From: Cristatella mucedo | Lineage: Eukaryota > Bryozoa > Phylactolaemata > Cristatellidae | DNA: 64,000 nucleotides | Assembly (NCBI GenBank): GCA_009760855.2 | Contig: WPIO01000027.1 | Span: forward strand, 1,616,501 to 1,680,500 | Reading direction: 5' to 3' | Shown here: one piece after another, positions 1 through 12,205 of the stretch | How the letters are laid out: each line of letters begins with the position of its first letter | How positions within the stretch are numbered: the first letter of the stretch is position 1 | The notes under the pieces: model-generated | Seen by the model: only the letters and a program-made list of their open reading frames with translations | The model's database searches: none | Told to the model about the DNA's origin: nothing | Translations under genes and position numbers: made by a program

Positions 1-640
1 TCACCCACGATCGCTTCGCCGAGGACATCTTGTTCGACTAGTCCTTCTCAGACGAGCCACTCATCGGCTTTTGATTCCTGACTGACTGCTCCACTGCATT
101 CTCATTGCCAGGCTTCTCTATTCGTCCCAGCTGCAGCCCGAAAGGATTCTTCTGCGCTAGGAAAATAGCAGCGTGATATTTTGCAAGTCCTGTCTCAAGC
201 TGATTGAAGTGTGAGTTCGGTTCGACTAGGGAAACAATAACAAGCCAATGTCGCAAAAATTGCAAAAATCGCTCGCGTGCTCATATTGTCGCGAGTGCTG
301 ACTTAGGAGACTTTCAGCTGTCACAACTTCCCATCATCGTGCCCCATCGAACGTTGAGCGCTGCCAGGAAAAAGCAGACGCATCAAGCACCGACAGCTTG
401 CCCGTCCTCGCTCGACACATTGTCACGTCTTGTAGGCATGCTCCACCTAATCGGGTTTCTACTTGGCTTCACTAATGGACGAATCCAGCTCGGATAAGCC
501 GATCAGCTTACGGCCTTGACCGACTGTCAAAGAGAAGGTCAAGTACATGCATTCTATGGCCCGCTGGTCCGGTGGAAGCTATAATCCAAGAAAAGGCCCG
601 GAAATCTTGGATAACTGGCTGTTCTGCAGGCGCGTCATTG
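1..640. other. No identifiable gene
   Basis: A minus-strand frame at 265-38 (YHAAIFLAQKNPFGLQLGRI) has coding-like composition but no splice context, start or recognised family. The rest shows multiple stops in all frames. Possibly a decayed transposon gene. Confidence 0.2.
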
Positions 641-764
641 TCTGTTCATCAAAACATGAAAGTAAAAGTAGGTGAAGATAACCTAATTTGTAAGCATCGT
701 TTGCATGACAACCATAAGAGCTTTTGTTTATTTTATTATTCTTGCTCGTAGCGTGTAGTAAGGG

Positions 765-1037
765 ACACCCTGCTGCAAAGCTCTCCAACTGCCGACTATG
801 GCACATCTTTTTCAGCAGTCCTGAACTGCTACTTCTATGCTACTCACTACCTCAACTGCTCTCCTAACTCTGCTATGCTTCCCACTTTCTCTTTGTTTCG
901 TGAGACGAAGTCTGTTGGCTACCGAATGCGTACCGAAAGCCGCTTAGGCTGTGAGTGCGCTATACACAACTCTCCTGCGTAACACCCACATGGTCTTTAT
1001 GACTTTGTGGAGTTACTGACGGAGATACATTACAAAG
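765..1037 (+). mobile_element. CR1-B LINE 3' end, plus orientation
   Basis: Matches the 3' untranslated end seen in reverse at 19.2-19.5 kb and 34.8-35.1 kb (tgagacgaagtctgttggct, tgtggagttactgacggaga). 5' truncated. It meets a CR1-A 3' end in opposite orientation directly at about 1,037. Confidence 0.8.
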
Positions 1038-1690
1038 GAAACGCAATCGAATGGTGAGTGGTATCATGCTTGATAAGCAGCATGAATAGCATGGTTAGGG
1101 GTGATATGCACAGGGTCAGCATGTAAGTATGGTTAGTGGCAGCATGCACAGTGTCAACAAGCATAAGCACATAAAGGATGAATCACAGGGAGACACTAAA
1201 TGCTGTCGTAAATAGGTGTGTTTTTAATTTCTTTTTAAATGTGGCAAAGTCAGGGGATGTGACGGAAGTCGAGAGTGAGCTCCAGGCTTTGGGAGCATAC
1301 AAACTAAATGCACGGTCTCCAAAGGATTTGAGGTTTGTACGAGGTATTGGTAAGCAGTTCGCCGGGAGGCGATCGCCTCGAATACAGACACATAGGCTCG
1401 CTCGGCCCAGGCCTCAGGATTCCGAAAAGCAGGTGTTACGATGCTTGGCCTGGTGGGGAATAGATCTTATAGGTAGGCTGGAGCCAAAGAATGAAGGGAC
1501 CTAAAAGTGAGCGACAAAACTTTGAAGTTGATCCGTTGCTTGACTGGTAGCCAGTGCAGTTTGGCGAAAAGTGGTGTGATTTGACAACTGTGAAGCTCAC
1601 GATAGACGAGCCTACCTGCAGAGTTTTGCAGCAGCTGTAAGCGCCTGATTGCACATGCCGGTAGGCCAGCAAGCAGTTTAGCTCATCTAG
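1038..1690 (-). mobile_element. CR1-A LINE 3' fragment
   Basis: Reverse-strand CR1-A: 3' UTR followed by the C-terminal part of the reverse-transcriptase ORF (LHWLP-type region and the Leu-rich tail), broken by frameshifts. Its hairpin and (TTA)n tail are missing at the junction with the CR1-B tail. Confidence 0.75.
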
Positions 1691-2394
1691 ATATAAGCAA
1701 ATGCAATTCATTTATATAGCGTGCGTTAGTCGTTCTGAAAGAATCAGTGAATAAGTGCAGAATGAGCCAATGAGTGCTCAGCTAAGGGACAAACTACTTT
1801 ATCAAGCCTACACTACATACAACGAAATGAAAAGATACTCTCTGGCCAGGCGCATTCACAGCCGGCTGCTATGCTCTGAGTTGCTGCAAAGTTGAGATTC
1901 AAAGCGGATACGGACTTTTTCATTGAGGAAACGATTTCACAGGTAAGCATGATGTCGCAATCGCTGAGAAGGAGAATGAAACTCAGTTCTTCCATGTATT
2001 GTTGTTATGTGAGCCTGCTGCTTCTGCTATTGTAATTAGCACAGCAGCATCGGCCACTGATGTATGCCCCATCTGCAACAGGTGGTTGGGCAATTGACTC
2101 GGTGCAGCGTCCGCAGCCTTTGATGTAAGCATACGGCCCACCACAGATGCACTCCCTTATCTGTGGTGAGTCAGTCAGCTCGTGTATGTACCTGCTGAGG
2201 GAATGAAGATCGAGTCCCGTTCGCCGCTCACGCTCATGGTTCCGTGAGACTCCACAAGAACAGCCGCCGCCAGAGACACTGTCGCACAACATTGTCTACA
2301 ATAATTTGCTCTAGTTTTGAGAGCGTTGTGGGTATCTCATGAGATAGGATTGCATCCAGAGTCAATTACGAACCTCAAGCAAGCGTTTAGTGCA

Positions 2395-2765
2395 GCAGGC
2401 ACGACGGCCAGTGAAACTGTGGATATGCCATCGCTATCGCGTGGTTTCGCCCCCATCCGACGTTCTGTCCGCCCGGCGGGCGCGCTCCTCGCTGGCACGT
2501 GACGTGCTCCTTGACGCGAAATTCACTTTCTGCCTGTGCGTCGGCCTGTACGCATGCTATCCATTCTCCTCTCTCTTATCACCACGTGCTTCGGAGCAGC
2601 ACGCACGGCGGCTACTACGCTAGTACGTACACTCATTCGCTTGCATTGCTCGCGTACGATACGATACAGCCGTCGTCGACAACGCGACAACTCGCTTGTG
2701 GGGCATCGCTCTTCGTCGCGCCGCCATCGCACGCCCACGAGCCCTTACAAAACTATGGGTTCAGG
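2395..2765. promoter_or_regulatory. CpG-rich patch
   Basis: Unusually many CG dinucleotides for the window (for example cgcccggcgggcgcgctcctcg and cgtcgtcgacaacgcgacaac) and overlapping short open frames on both strands. It could be a promoter-like CpG island, an old LTR, or a remnant of a GC-rich gene. No frame has recognised homology. Confidence 0.3.
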
Positions 2766-2985
2766 TGATTAATTGAATCCGACTCGATACCGCGACGGCT
2801 GTAAATCTGCATTCAGGCGGCGGTTTTCCTCCTGATAGACGTCAATTTTTCATTTAATTAGGACGTTTACACGACAGATCTAATCCCCTAACGACAGATT
2901 TGATGGCCGACTTAGTCCGCCTGTGGCTATTTTGATTTTATAACACTGTCGTTGGTTTATGGGCTGTTGTGATTTATGGCTGTGA

Positions 2986-2992
2986 TATATAA
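2986..2992 (+). promoter_or_regulatory. TATA box candidate
   Basis: TATATAA followed by a GC-rich stretch, then AATAAA at 3,075-3,080 and a short ORF at 3,138. The TATA plus nearby poly(A) signal layout resembles an LTR, but no inverted TG...CA termini or primer-binding site could be confirmed. Confidence 0.3.
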
Positions 2993-3137
2993 GTAACGGG
3001 CGGCAGAGGCCCGGGAAGTAACTCACGACATCGGACTAGGCAGTCGCGTACTGGCCCGCTGCGGCGTCCGCGTGAATAAACGTCTTTGAGCCTACTTCGG
3101 TGTTCTGCGTTGTGTCGCGTACTTGCAGTTGGGAATA

Positions 3138-3272
3138 ATGTCAAACTACACCGCCCACAGCTCGTACTCTAATGCGGAGACTGGTATGAAAGAGCGTTTC
3201 GCCAGAAAGACGCCAAGCCAAAACTGGCAGATGTTGAGCTCGCCGCTGCAGTCACCGTTTAGAGAAGTATGA
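3138..3272 (+). CDS. 44-codon small ORF downstream of TATA/AATAAA
   Basis: ATG to TGA, MSNYTAHSSYSNAETGMKER to SSPLQSPFREV. It follows the TATA box by about 145 nt and has balanced, non-repetitive composition. It may be a truncated gag-type start or a chance ORF. The AATAAA lies upstream of it, which argues against a simple gene. Confidence 0.2.
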   Translation: MSNYTAHSSYSNAETGMKERFARKTPSQNWQMLSSPLQSPFREV

Positions 3273-3296
3273 GAAGAATATAAATAGAATGAATTT

Positions 3297-3400
3297 TTTT
3301 AAAGCTTTACGGGGAAGAAACAAAGTGCCTTGAAAGAGAGTGAGTTCTCCGAGGGCGCTATATCGTGTATTATTAATATTATTATTATGGCAGTACCAAG
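3297..3400 (+). mobile_element. CR1-A LINE tail
   Basis: Degenerate terminal hairpin region (gagttctccgagggcgctat) followed by a TTA/TTATTA run. A short 3' remnant only. Confidence 0.6.
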
Positions 3401-5470
3401 TAATGTGCGCCGTTACGGGTGTGCGGGTGCTTAGTGCTAAGTAATGTACGGCGTTACTAGTTTATGTAGAAAAGGCTGAAGCATTGGTTTACAGCGCACA
3501 ACCATTCAAGGACTTGCTCTGACCGAGTCAATATACCCGAGCCTACGAACGATGACCGTGTTTTTTTATTTTGGCCGTGGGGTGGAGGTGACGAGCCCCG
3601 GGATTGTGAATGGTCGGCTTAACCATCGAGGAGCCAAAAAGTTGAGGCCAACTCTTCTTCTGGTGAGTCTGCAGAGTCTCTTCCCCCAAACGTTGTGACG
3701 TATGATGACGCGTTAGCTTAATTCTGTGCGAAATCTGTCCGAAATCTGCGGGAAAGCGTGCCGTGTAGTCCGCAGCTGTAAGTAGTACGAGCATGAGCAG
3801 TAGCTGCATCTGCCACACCATGGACAACCCCAGCCTCTTAGTGCTTTCAACCCGTGAATTACATTATGTTTCCACGTTGCTTGTATTGATGCACATCAAA
3901 TTTTTCAATGTATTTTTTTGCCAAGTGGGGACGATTTAAATCGAGCTTAGTCTAGATATAAGTATTCAGGCGTGCCTACCAAGTAAGTTATTTCTTCATT
4001 CACGCCGCATTTGCCTTTATATGCTGGTGAGCTTTACTGCTGAGCAGCATTAAGTTTGCTACAGAATCTCCAATGTTATTTTCTGTTGCTTGGAATGGCC
4101 AAAAACTTTCATGGAACGAACTAATACATCTCAACAGAGCGCTTGCTACGCGACAAGCAGGCGAGCGTACAGGCAGCCCAAATGTAGCCAAAAGCGCAGT
4201 TTATCGGCTTGGTTCAATGCGGACGCTTTGTTATCAGTTAAGCGAGAAATGTTCACACGACAGTACTGCCTAAGTGAAGTAAACTAAAGTACTTAGCTGT
4301 TTCTGCTGTAGTCGGATTCAATACTGGAAGCTGGCGATCACTTGCGTCCAAGCACCGCAATGGCTCGATCGTGTTTGTCTGGGCGACAAACCACCAAGCC
4401 TGCGCTTAACGTCACACCCAGATCGTCGGGCACTTTCGCTGCCCTGCCCTTACTGGCCTGAGTAACCACAAGCAATTTCGAATGAGAAATCTAAATGTGA
4501 GCGACACCAAGCAACGCATAGTCTATTTTAAATGGATCGTTATTGATTTCCGTATTTTCTTAGGCCGTTGCCGCACATTGCCCTCGCGTGTACGTTCACG
4601 ATTGGTTGAAAGGATGCGGTTGCACTTTTAACACAGTACAATGTTGCGCAAGAAAAATTGGATATTCTTTCACCAGCTTTGCTTGTAATTATAACAAACA
4701 ATCATAGATTACTGTATTTTCTCGGGCAATTGCCGTCGATTGCCACGCATTGCCTAAGGTTGAATGTGCAAAATGACAGTATGTGTGTGCACCTACAGTG
4801 AGCCTCAGGAAGAAGGACAATTGCAAATTCAAACAGTCAATTTCCAGCAAATTTGAAACAGATTGTGGTAGAGGCCGGACAATTTCCGTCGATTGCCGTG
4901 CATTTTCCTCGATTGTGCCTTTGTCGACTGTTAAAAAAAATGTGGCTGCAGTTTTAATGCAGTGTAGTGCAATACGCGAGAAAGGTGTGATCTTGTCTCA
5001 GCAACTGTTGATCCATTTGTAACTGACTGTTATGGATAGGCATATTTTCCCTGGCTATTGCCGTCAATTGCCGTGCATTGCCGTCGATTGAACGCGCACA
5101 ATGGGTAAAAACCTTGCTCGCAAACAGGTACATGTCACGTGGAATGAGAGTTGCAGTTTATTGCAGACAACCTTGTCAATTTTTTACGGATTTCGCTATC
5201 GGCCCCTAGCATTGCTGTGGATTGCCGTGCATTGCTTACAGTTAACGAGCCTAATGTCTTGAAAAGGCCACGGTTTTACTTTGGACGCAGTGGGATTTTA
5301 TATTTTTGTGACAATTGAGGCTTCCTCGCTGCCAATGTCTCTTCAATTTCAAACTTGCCTGGAATTGGGGTATTGGCCCGGGACATTGCTGTCGATTGCC
5401 ATTCATTGCTCGCGATTGTATGTGCGCGATTGGTTGAAAGGATTTGATTGCGATATCTCATTTAAACGCA

Positions 5471-5565
5471 GGTGCTGTGACAAGTAAGATAAATTTGATC
5501 TTGGCCCAGTCACTAACACTGGCGGTGTGACAGGTAAGACAAATTTGATCTTGGCCCAGTCACTT
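5471..5565 (+). repeat. Two-copy 50-bp direct repeat
   Basis: ggtgctgtgacaagtaagat... at 5,471 and ggcggtgtgacaggtaagac... at 5,521 share a nearly identical 45-bp body ending ttggcccagtcact. It is a local duplication inside one array unit. Confidence 0.9.
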
Positions 5566-5667
5566 CCCAGCGATTTGCGATGGATCATTATGGATTGCCG
5601 TATTTGCCAGTGCCATTGCCGTTGATTGCCACGCACTGCCCAAGATTGAGCGGTCAGAGCTGGTTCA

Positions 5668-6450
5668 AAGGGTAAAAAGTATGTGTGTGTACCCAGGCTA
5701 GGTTCGGTTGGCTGGGACGGGTCCGCTGTAATGTGGTACGGGTCACCGGCTAAGCCGGGTCTGACCTACGGGCATGGCCGGATGTGCGGTGACGAGAGGT
5801 CACCGGGGGTCTTGGGTAAGAAAATTGGCCTAGTAAGTCCTGATGCTGATGGCTCCCGGTCTCGCCGAGTTATGCAGCTGGATAGGTGCAGGCGTGCTCC
5901 GGTGATGCGGCCCCTCACGCAAGACGAGTGCCCAAGGCCTGAGCTGAGCTGGATAGCTCGCTCGTTGTGATTTGTATAATCCGAGTTCCCCATGTAGCGT
6001 GTTCGTGGCCCCCGTGAGTTGGTGTCTTTCGGCGGAAGCTCTCGGCTGTGGTAGACGTCGACTCCGACTTACTAGGCAGTTACTCAGCTAGCTGGATCTT
6101 TTACGGCGTACGCTTGTACTATTGGAACGGAGTCGGTACAACGGCGGGACTGTGGAAGCCGACTGACCAACTAACACATTTGTTCGAGCTTGCGTCGTCG
6201 TCTTACACCCCTATAGTGTACTTTGTATACGACCCTCCCTGTAGACCTGTTTAGTTCTCCTGTTGTTGTTGGCGCATGCGATATTATAAAGAGGCTTAAT
6301 CTGAAGGTCGCTCGTTTTACCCTAGTTCAGCGGCATGGCCAGCTGCGGAGTGGCCTGAGTATGGCAGCGCTTGGCGGGAATAAACCTCTGACCCCTGGAT
6401 TCTCGGCTACATGTGCACGCAGTGTTGTGTTACGTGGAACTAGAATTGGA
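5668..6450. mobile_element. GC-richer insert interrupting the tandem array
   Basis: About 780 bp with no cattgc/gattgc motifs and higher GC, bounded by array sequence on both sides. It has no long convincing ORF. Likely a non-autonomous element or its remnant; ends and target duplication could not be fixed. Confidence 0.4.
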
Positions 6451-7739
6451 GCTTGATGCAGCCAATCTCTAGTCGATTTGCCACGGATTTCGGTATTGGT
6501 CCCTGCCATTGCTGTGCATTGCTAACAATTAACGTGCAAAATAGCTTGTAAGTCCTACGATTTCACTTTTAGCATAGCACAAAGAAATGTGAAATGCGAT
6601 GACAATTGGCAGTTCGTGCAGCCAATTTGTGGTCGACTTGCCACGGATTGTAGTGGATTGCTGCTTCGAGCCGAGCCGTTGCCATAGATTGCCATGCATT
6701 GTCTGAGATTGCACAAGCGAAATTGCTTAAAATGATTAGGTTAACTTTAATTAGTGTTCTTTGTAATATGCATTCAAAATTGGAGCACTGTGAAACCGAT
6801 TTCAGGGCATTTTGCATCAGATTGCTGTAGATCGCCTATTGGCCCGAGCCATTGCAGTCAATTGCAGTGCATTGCTGTCGAATGGTCGAGGAAATTATAG
6901 TGAAATTGTGCGATTACACAATAACCAAAAATTAGAGCAACGTGCAATTATTATTAGAGCTTAAAGTGTACGTATGCTGGTCGTTTTGCGGCGGGCTGCG
7001 GTAGATTGACGTACTGGCCCGGGTAGTTGCAGTCGATTGCAGTGCATTGGCGCAGAATAATCGAGGCAGTTACAGTGAAGTTATGCGATTACACAATAAC
7101 CGAAGAGTAGAGCAGCGTGCACTCATAACTAAAGCTTCTAGTGTGCGCATTTTGGTCGCTCTGTGGTAGATAGCAGCGGATTTCGGCGGATTGATATCTA
7201 TTGAGGTATGGGGCTGGGCCGTTGCAGTTGACTGCAATTCATTGCATGAGAACTCATGTGCACAATGGAGCGAAATTGTGTGAGTGCACTTTGAACTGAG
7301 TCTAGTCCTATAAGCAATGTCAATTAGAGCTTCGTGAGGGTGATTTGAGGATGATTTGCAGTGGAATAGAGTGGATCTCGCGTAGTTTCCCAGATCATTC
7401 AGGCGATTGCCACCCATTGCCACAGTGCGAGGATGCACAATTTTTTTCATTTTACTTGGTTGTGCACACAGCAAGGCACACTTTGATATGCAACAGAAAC
7501 TGGAGCTGGGAGAAATCTATTTCGATTTCCTATGCGGTGGATTCGGTGGATTGAAGTGAACTTCGGTATTGGCCCGGGTTACTGCAGTCGATTGCAGGGC
7601 ATTGCACGAGAACGGCCGTACTAATGCAAATGAAATTTTGTAATCGCAACTGTCGCTAGGTGTGCTGTCATATGCAATAAAAAAAGATCTTTTCGAACAG
7701 GATTTCTTTTGTTGCACCGTGGAATGGAGTGGATTACAG

Positions 7740-8560
7740 TGGATTGCGGTGGATTTCGATATTGGCCTGGGCCACTGCAATCTTATTTCAGTGGACTACG
7801 TGAGAACGAATGAGCGGAATTTCGCAAACATTTCTGGGTAAATTGTACGTGTAGCGTATTTTTATATTCCAAAAGTTTGGAAGCTTTGCGCAGGTGACTT
7901 GTGGTGGATTTGACGGAAACTAGAATGGATTGTAGTGTATTGCGGTGGATTTCGGTACAGGTGTCTGGCGTCAAAGCTCATATGCGTAAGTGCACGCGCA
8001 CGCTGTGACATGAGATTTTGTGGACACATAAAATCAAACGTGTAATACAATACTATTACAGCATTTGAGCTAGGCAACGTTAATGTCTGGTCGACGTTAG
8101 CCTGATAAGAGTAGATCGTGGCTGATTGTGGTAATTCGTCGAACCCCTCTGGCATACGGATTCGACGAATTACCGAAATCCACCTGAATCCGCTCTAATT
8201 AGGCTAACATCAACCAGACATTGGCGGTGCCGAGCTCATATTTTACGCTGATATTGTAGTACTCGTTTGATTGTAGCTGTCTACCGAATTTAATGTCGGT
8301 GGGCGCACGCACACGTTTGCAAATGAGCTTTCACGCTGAATGCCCGTACAGCAATCAACCGCAATCCATTCTAGCTCCCGTCAAATTCACCACAAATCAG
8401 CTGCGAACAGCTCCAAAAAGTTTGGAATATCCAACTATGCTACACGCTTAATGTACGCAGACAATTTCTCGCGATTCCACTCATGCAGTCTCACAAAGTG
8501 CACTGAAATAACATTGCAGTGGCCCAGGTCAATACCGCAACTAAAGAAATCCTTTTCGAA
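7740..8560. repeat. Large inverted repeat, centre near 8,152
   Basis: The segment 8,161-8,560 is a diverged reverse complement of about 7,740-8,143. The inner 14 bp (ggtaattcgtcgaa at 8,130-8,143 and its complement at 8,161-8,174) are perfect, separated by 17 nt. A third, forward copy follows at 8,820-9,220. Confidence 0.8.
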
Positions 8561-9235
8561 AAGCTCCTCTTTTGATTGCACAAATTGTGTTGCACACATT
8601 GTTGCACATTGTTGCACACAGCACACATTGACAGCTATGACTCTACTATATTGGCCTTGGCTACTGCAGTCGATTGCAGCACAATGCACGAGAACTGCAG
8701 TGCCAATGCAAGTGAAATTTTTTCAAGTACAATTGTCGCAGAGTGTGCTGTCATATGCAATAAAAAAAATGAGCTCTTCAAAAAGTACTTCTTTCGTTGC
8801 ACGGTGGAATGCAATCGATTGCGGTGGATTGTTGTGTTGGCCTAGGCGACTGCAGTGTTATTTCAGTCGACTTCGTGAGAATGCGTGAACGGAATCGCGA
8901 GAAATTTCCTGGGTACATTGTATGTGTAGCAAAGTTTGATATTCCAAACTTTTTGGAGCTGGACAGCTGATTTGTGGCGAATTTGTCGTGAACTAGAATG
9001 CATTGCTTTGGATTACGGTACAGGCGTCAGGCGTCAAAGCTCATTTGCATACGTTCGCGTACGCGAAGCGACATGGCATTTAGTAGATAGATAAAATCAA
9101 ACGTGTGCTACAATATCAGTGCAAAAGTTGAGCTCGGCAACGCTAATGTCTGGTCAATGTTAACCTCACTAGAGTGGGTTGCGGTAGATTTCGACGGATT
9201 GAGGTAATTTGTCGAACCCCAAGATCGCAAGATTC

Positions 9236-10450
9236 CGGTATTGAATCTGACTATAGCAGGAACAGCTATGTACGTACTGTATTTTACTTAGGCAGTACCA
9301 CCGTTTTAAAATTCCTCGCGTAACTGATAACAATCAGCTCGTTCGCATTAAAGCCTAACCAATAAACTGCACTTTTGGCTATTTTTGGCTGTCTGTACGC
9401 TCACCTGCTTGCCTCGCGGCTATCTTTTCCACATTGCCAGTGCTAGCTCTGAGCTTTTTAAATAACATTCGTTATTAATAAGTATATTTTTTAAACAAGT
9501 GACAAAAAATCGTGTTTTTGTGGGGATGGAACAGATTAATGGCATTTCAGTTCATTTTAATGGGAAACATTGATTTGACATACAAGTAATTTAAGTTACG
9601 AGCTTCATCATGGAATAAAACTCGTCAGCCAAGATACCACTGTATAGCTAATGTTAATTTTGTTGTTTTCGCCAATACACATAACGATGGTTCCATCGGT
9701 CCGTAAGAATAATCAATCAATACGCTTTGCTACAGATAAATCTCGTAGCAGTGGAGGCATAACTCCCCAACCCTAATGCTGCAGTGGGCCATAAAGAGTC
9801 GGCCACCTAAGGACTTGAACTCTTCTACTCGGGTTGTGAAAAGCAAGTGCCTTATCTCTTGGCTAAGTACCATTCTTTAGCTCTCCGAATGAACGTACAG
9901 TGACATTATGATGCACTATTGAGATATTTGCTGTAGCTGTCTTAGCTTCGCTGACATATGCGTCCCAGATAGACAGTCCAATTATGCTGTGTTGCGGGAG
10001 TGATTAAACTGGTGGTGCCTTGATTTTTCCTGTAGCTCTAAAAGGCCAAGTGATCGCACAAAATTTAGATTTAGGGAAGCTGCTGAGCCGAATGAAAATA
10101 AGATCGCTATACAGCCTCTGGCTGCACTAGAATGCATTGCACCCTAATTATTCTCGTATGTAAACTCAGGCACTAACGGGTAGTGCAAATCTGAAAGTGC
10201 ACAAATATTAATAATTCTAATCGGAAATCTTGTATTTTATTTGAAGGAAGCAAGCTTTCTAAAAGAGTGTAAATAAACGAAAAAACTAGCCAAATTATCA
10301 GGGGAATGCGTAATGCTACATACAAAACCGGATAGCTCAAATATTAGTCTATAATTGTCACATATTTTTGCGTTAATTTGATTTAGAGTTGCAACCTTTT
10401 AGAAACCTTTTAGATACCACTGTATAGAGCTAAATTTTGAGCAAAAAAAG
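9236..10450. other. Non-coding sequence with one SINE
   Basis: Apart from the tRNA-derived SINE near 9,740-9,875, nothing beyond AT-rich sequence with stops in all frames is seen. Confidence 0.5.
9740..9875 (-). mobile_element. tRNA-derived SINE, minus orientation
   Basis: Reverse strand reads A-box-like ttagccaagagataagg and B-box-like agagttcaagtcc, then ggcccactgca. Same head layout as the other five copies; the 3' half is decayed. Confidence 0.5.
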
Positions 10451-11700
10451 AGAGCAGCAAACGACCGAGGACGTACCCTTGAGAGACTTCACATTTGACT
10501 AGTCTTGTGGATGAGACCTAATCCCACACGGAAATACGATTTAAACCATGCTAATGCCTCATCTACCAGACCGACCGTTATTCTCAATCGTATAAAAAGG
10601 ATATCGGGATCAACAGTATCAAACGAAGTTGGTAGACATAGCAGTGATATTGCAGTGACATTTCCTTCATCGTTGCTAAGTAAGCTGTCATTAGTTACAT
10701 GGAGGAGAACTGTTGCAGTGAAGTGCTGCCGCATGAATCCGGCTTAAATTGTTCTGTAATTTCATTTTTTTAGTGCGTGCTACTATGTGCTTAGTGACAA
10801 TTTTTTCAAGAATCTGTGACAAAAAGCCAGTTTAGAAAGGCCTTACTTGTGGAACTGATTGTACTGCCTCGTGTTGCCATAATCGCCACGCTCTGAGCTA
10901 CTGTAAGAGCGGTGACTGGGTCTTGCCCTCCTTTTGACTTAGTATATCCTCCACTGCTGCTGCTGCTTCCGCCGCCGAATCGCTGTCCTCCGGAGGCAGG
11001 AAAGAAGGGAAACCGTTCGTTTGCGCGGACCTCGGTACCTAATTTAGGCTTTGTAAGTGTCGGTCTAACTATGGCTGATTTGAAGAACTTGCGTACAGCC
11101 TCTTTTTTCTGGAGAATCATGAAAAATCTTGGTTATGGCTGCGCTCAGTTTTTCTGCCAGCGAAGACCACGGATATGACGTTAGAGGATCTTCAGGAGAC
11201 GAGCTCTTTTAACTAGACCTTATTAAGGTAGCCACATCGCATACAGAAATCTAGGTAACTCTTTTAATAAACCTCATTGGTTAATATTCACCAATTGACA
11301 TTTGTCTGATGGGGCTTTGTAGAGGCACGAATGTGCACAATTGTTTCAATGAAGAATGCTGAAGACATTTCAGCCGAGCCGTTAATATCTGGAGAGTGAA
11401 ACCTCTCAGTATTGGCCAGCAAATTGTGTAAGGTCTTATACATCTAGTTTGGTTCTGACTGGCAGGACTTAAGTTATCGTGTAAAAAAAGATCCCCTGGC
11501 TTTTCTAAGCTTCCGGGTGTAGACTCGAGGCAAGGCTTTGAAATTTACTAGATCTTCATTAGACCCAGACTTCTTACAAACGGCATTCAAGCCTACGCTT
11601 AACACGTCGCATGTTCTGCAGTTTTTTCGTAGATTGAAAGGAATCTCCACGAATCTGTGCAAGGACGTAATGCACGGAAGCATGCTTGTCAAGAGCACTC
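10450..11700 (-). mobile_element. CR1-B LINE fragment, decayed
   Basis: Minus-strand pieces of a reverse-transcriptase ORF: FDTVDPDILFIRLRI (motif A region) at 10,734-10,489, then upstream linker segments at 11,120-10,806 and 11,698-11,474 in shifting frames. It matches 35.8-36.8 kb. No 3' end is present. Confidence 0.7.
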
Positions 11701-12044
11701 ATAAGTGTCACGTTCACTGCATCAGTGAGTTCACTACATCAGTGATACCCTCACGTCATCATTGAGGGTATCAAGGCTGTCCCTCGAGTTTTGGTGCAGA
11801 TCAAGAAGACCAGCTTCGCATAAAGATTTCAAAATTTTATCTCGGCCAGTGCTTTTATAAGTTACGTCGCTGGACAAACTCGACTCTACCCCGGACGTAA
11901 AAAAGAGCAGGATCAGTAAACGAGACCGGACATTAATCCGAGAGGGTCAGGCGCACACAACAAGAAAAGAAAGCGGTCATCCTGTGGCAGACATCCTTTG
12001 TGATAAAACTCATTCTTATGTGCCAAACTCATTTTTGAATTGCA

Positions 12045-12205
12045 GCACCTAGGTATTGCGCCAGGCGTAGGGTGCTCAGCTATCAACGACCCATGTCATT
12101 GGTTCGAGTCATATAGCCGGAAACGATTTATCGCTCACCTTAAGTAATTGTGCAAGGCTTAGAGGCTCTTCTGCCACTAAATAATTGAGGCTGTTACATC
12201 AGCTA
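12045..12205 (+). mobile_element. tRNA-derived SINE
   Basis: B-box-like ttggttcgagtc and the shared 3' motif gaggctcttctgccacta and gaggctgttacatcagctaa. The head is diverged. Confidence 0.6.

Larger units (their letters stand above)
4540..9235. repeat. Degenerate tandem array, unit about 150-200 bp
   Basis: The motif group ggcccgggccattgc, gtcgattgc and gtgcattgc recurs about every 150-200 bp (near 4,570, 4,725, 4,876, 5,048, 5,202, 5,373, 5,600, 6,498, 6,665, 6,840, 7,015, 7,215, 7,395, 7,570, 7,765, 8,655, 8,838). Neighbouring units near 6,890-7,240 are the most alike. No gene is visible. It is interrupted by an unrelated insert at about 5,668-6,450 and has a reversed segment at 8,161-8,560. 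Confidence 0.85.

Noticed and set aside
2300..3140. Complete LTR retrotransposon
   Set aside because: There is no second LTR, no primer-binding site and no gag-pol frames nearby; only the TATA/AATAAA layout is suggestive.
8340..8888. A 182-codon plus-strand ORF
   Set aside because: It lies in the degenerate tandem array and its inverted segment; composition follows the repeat and no family or splice context is seen.
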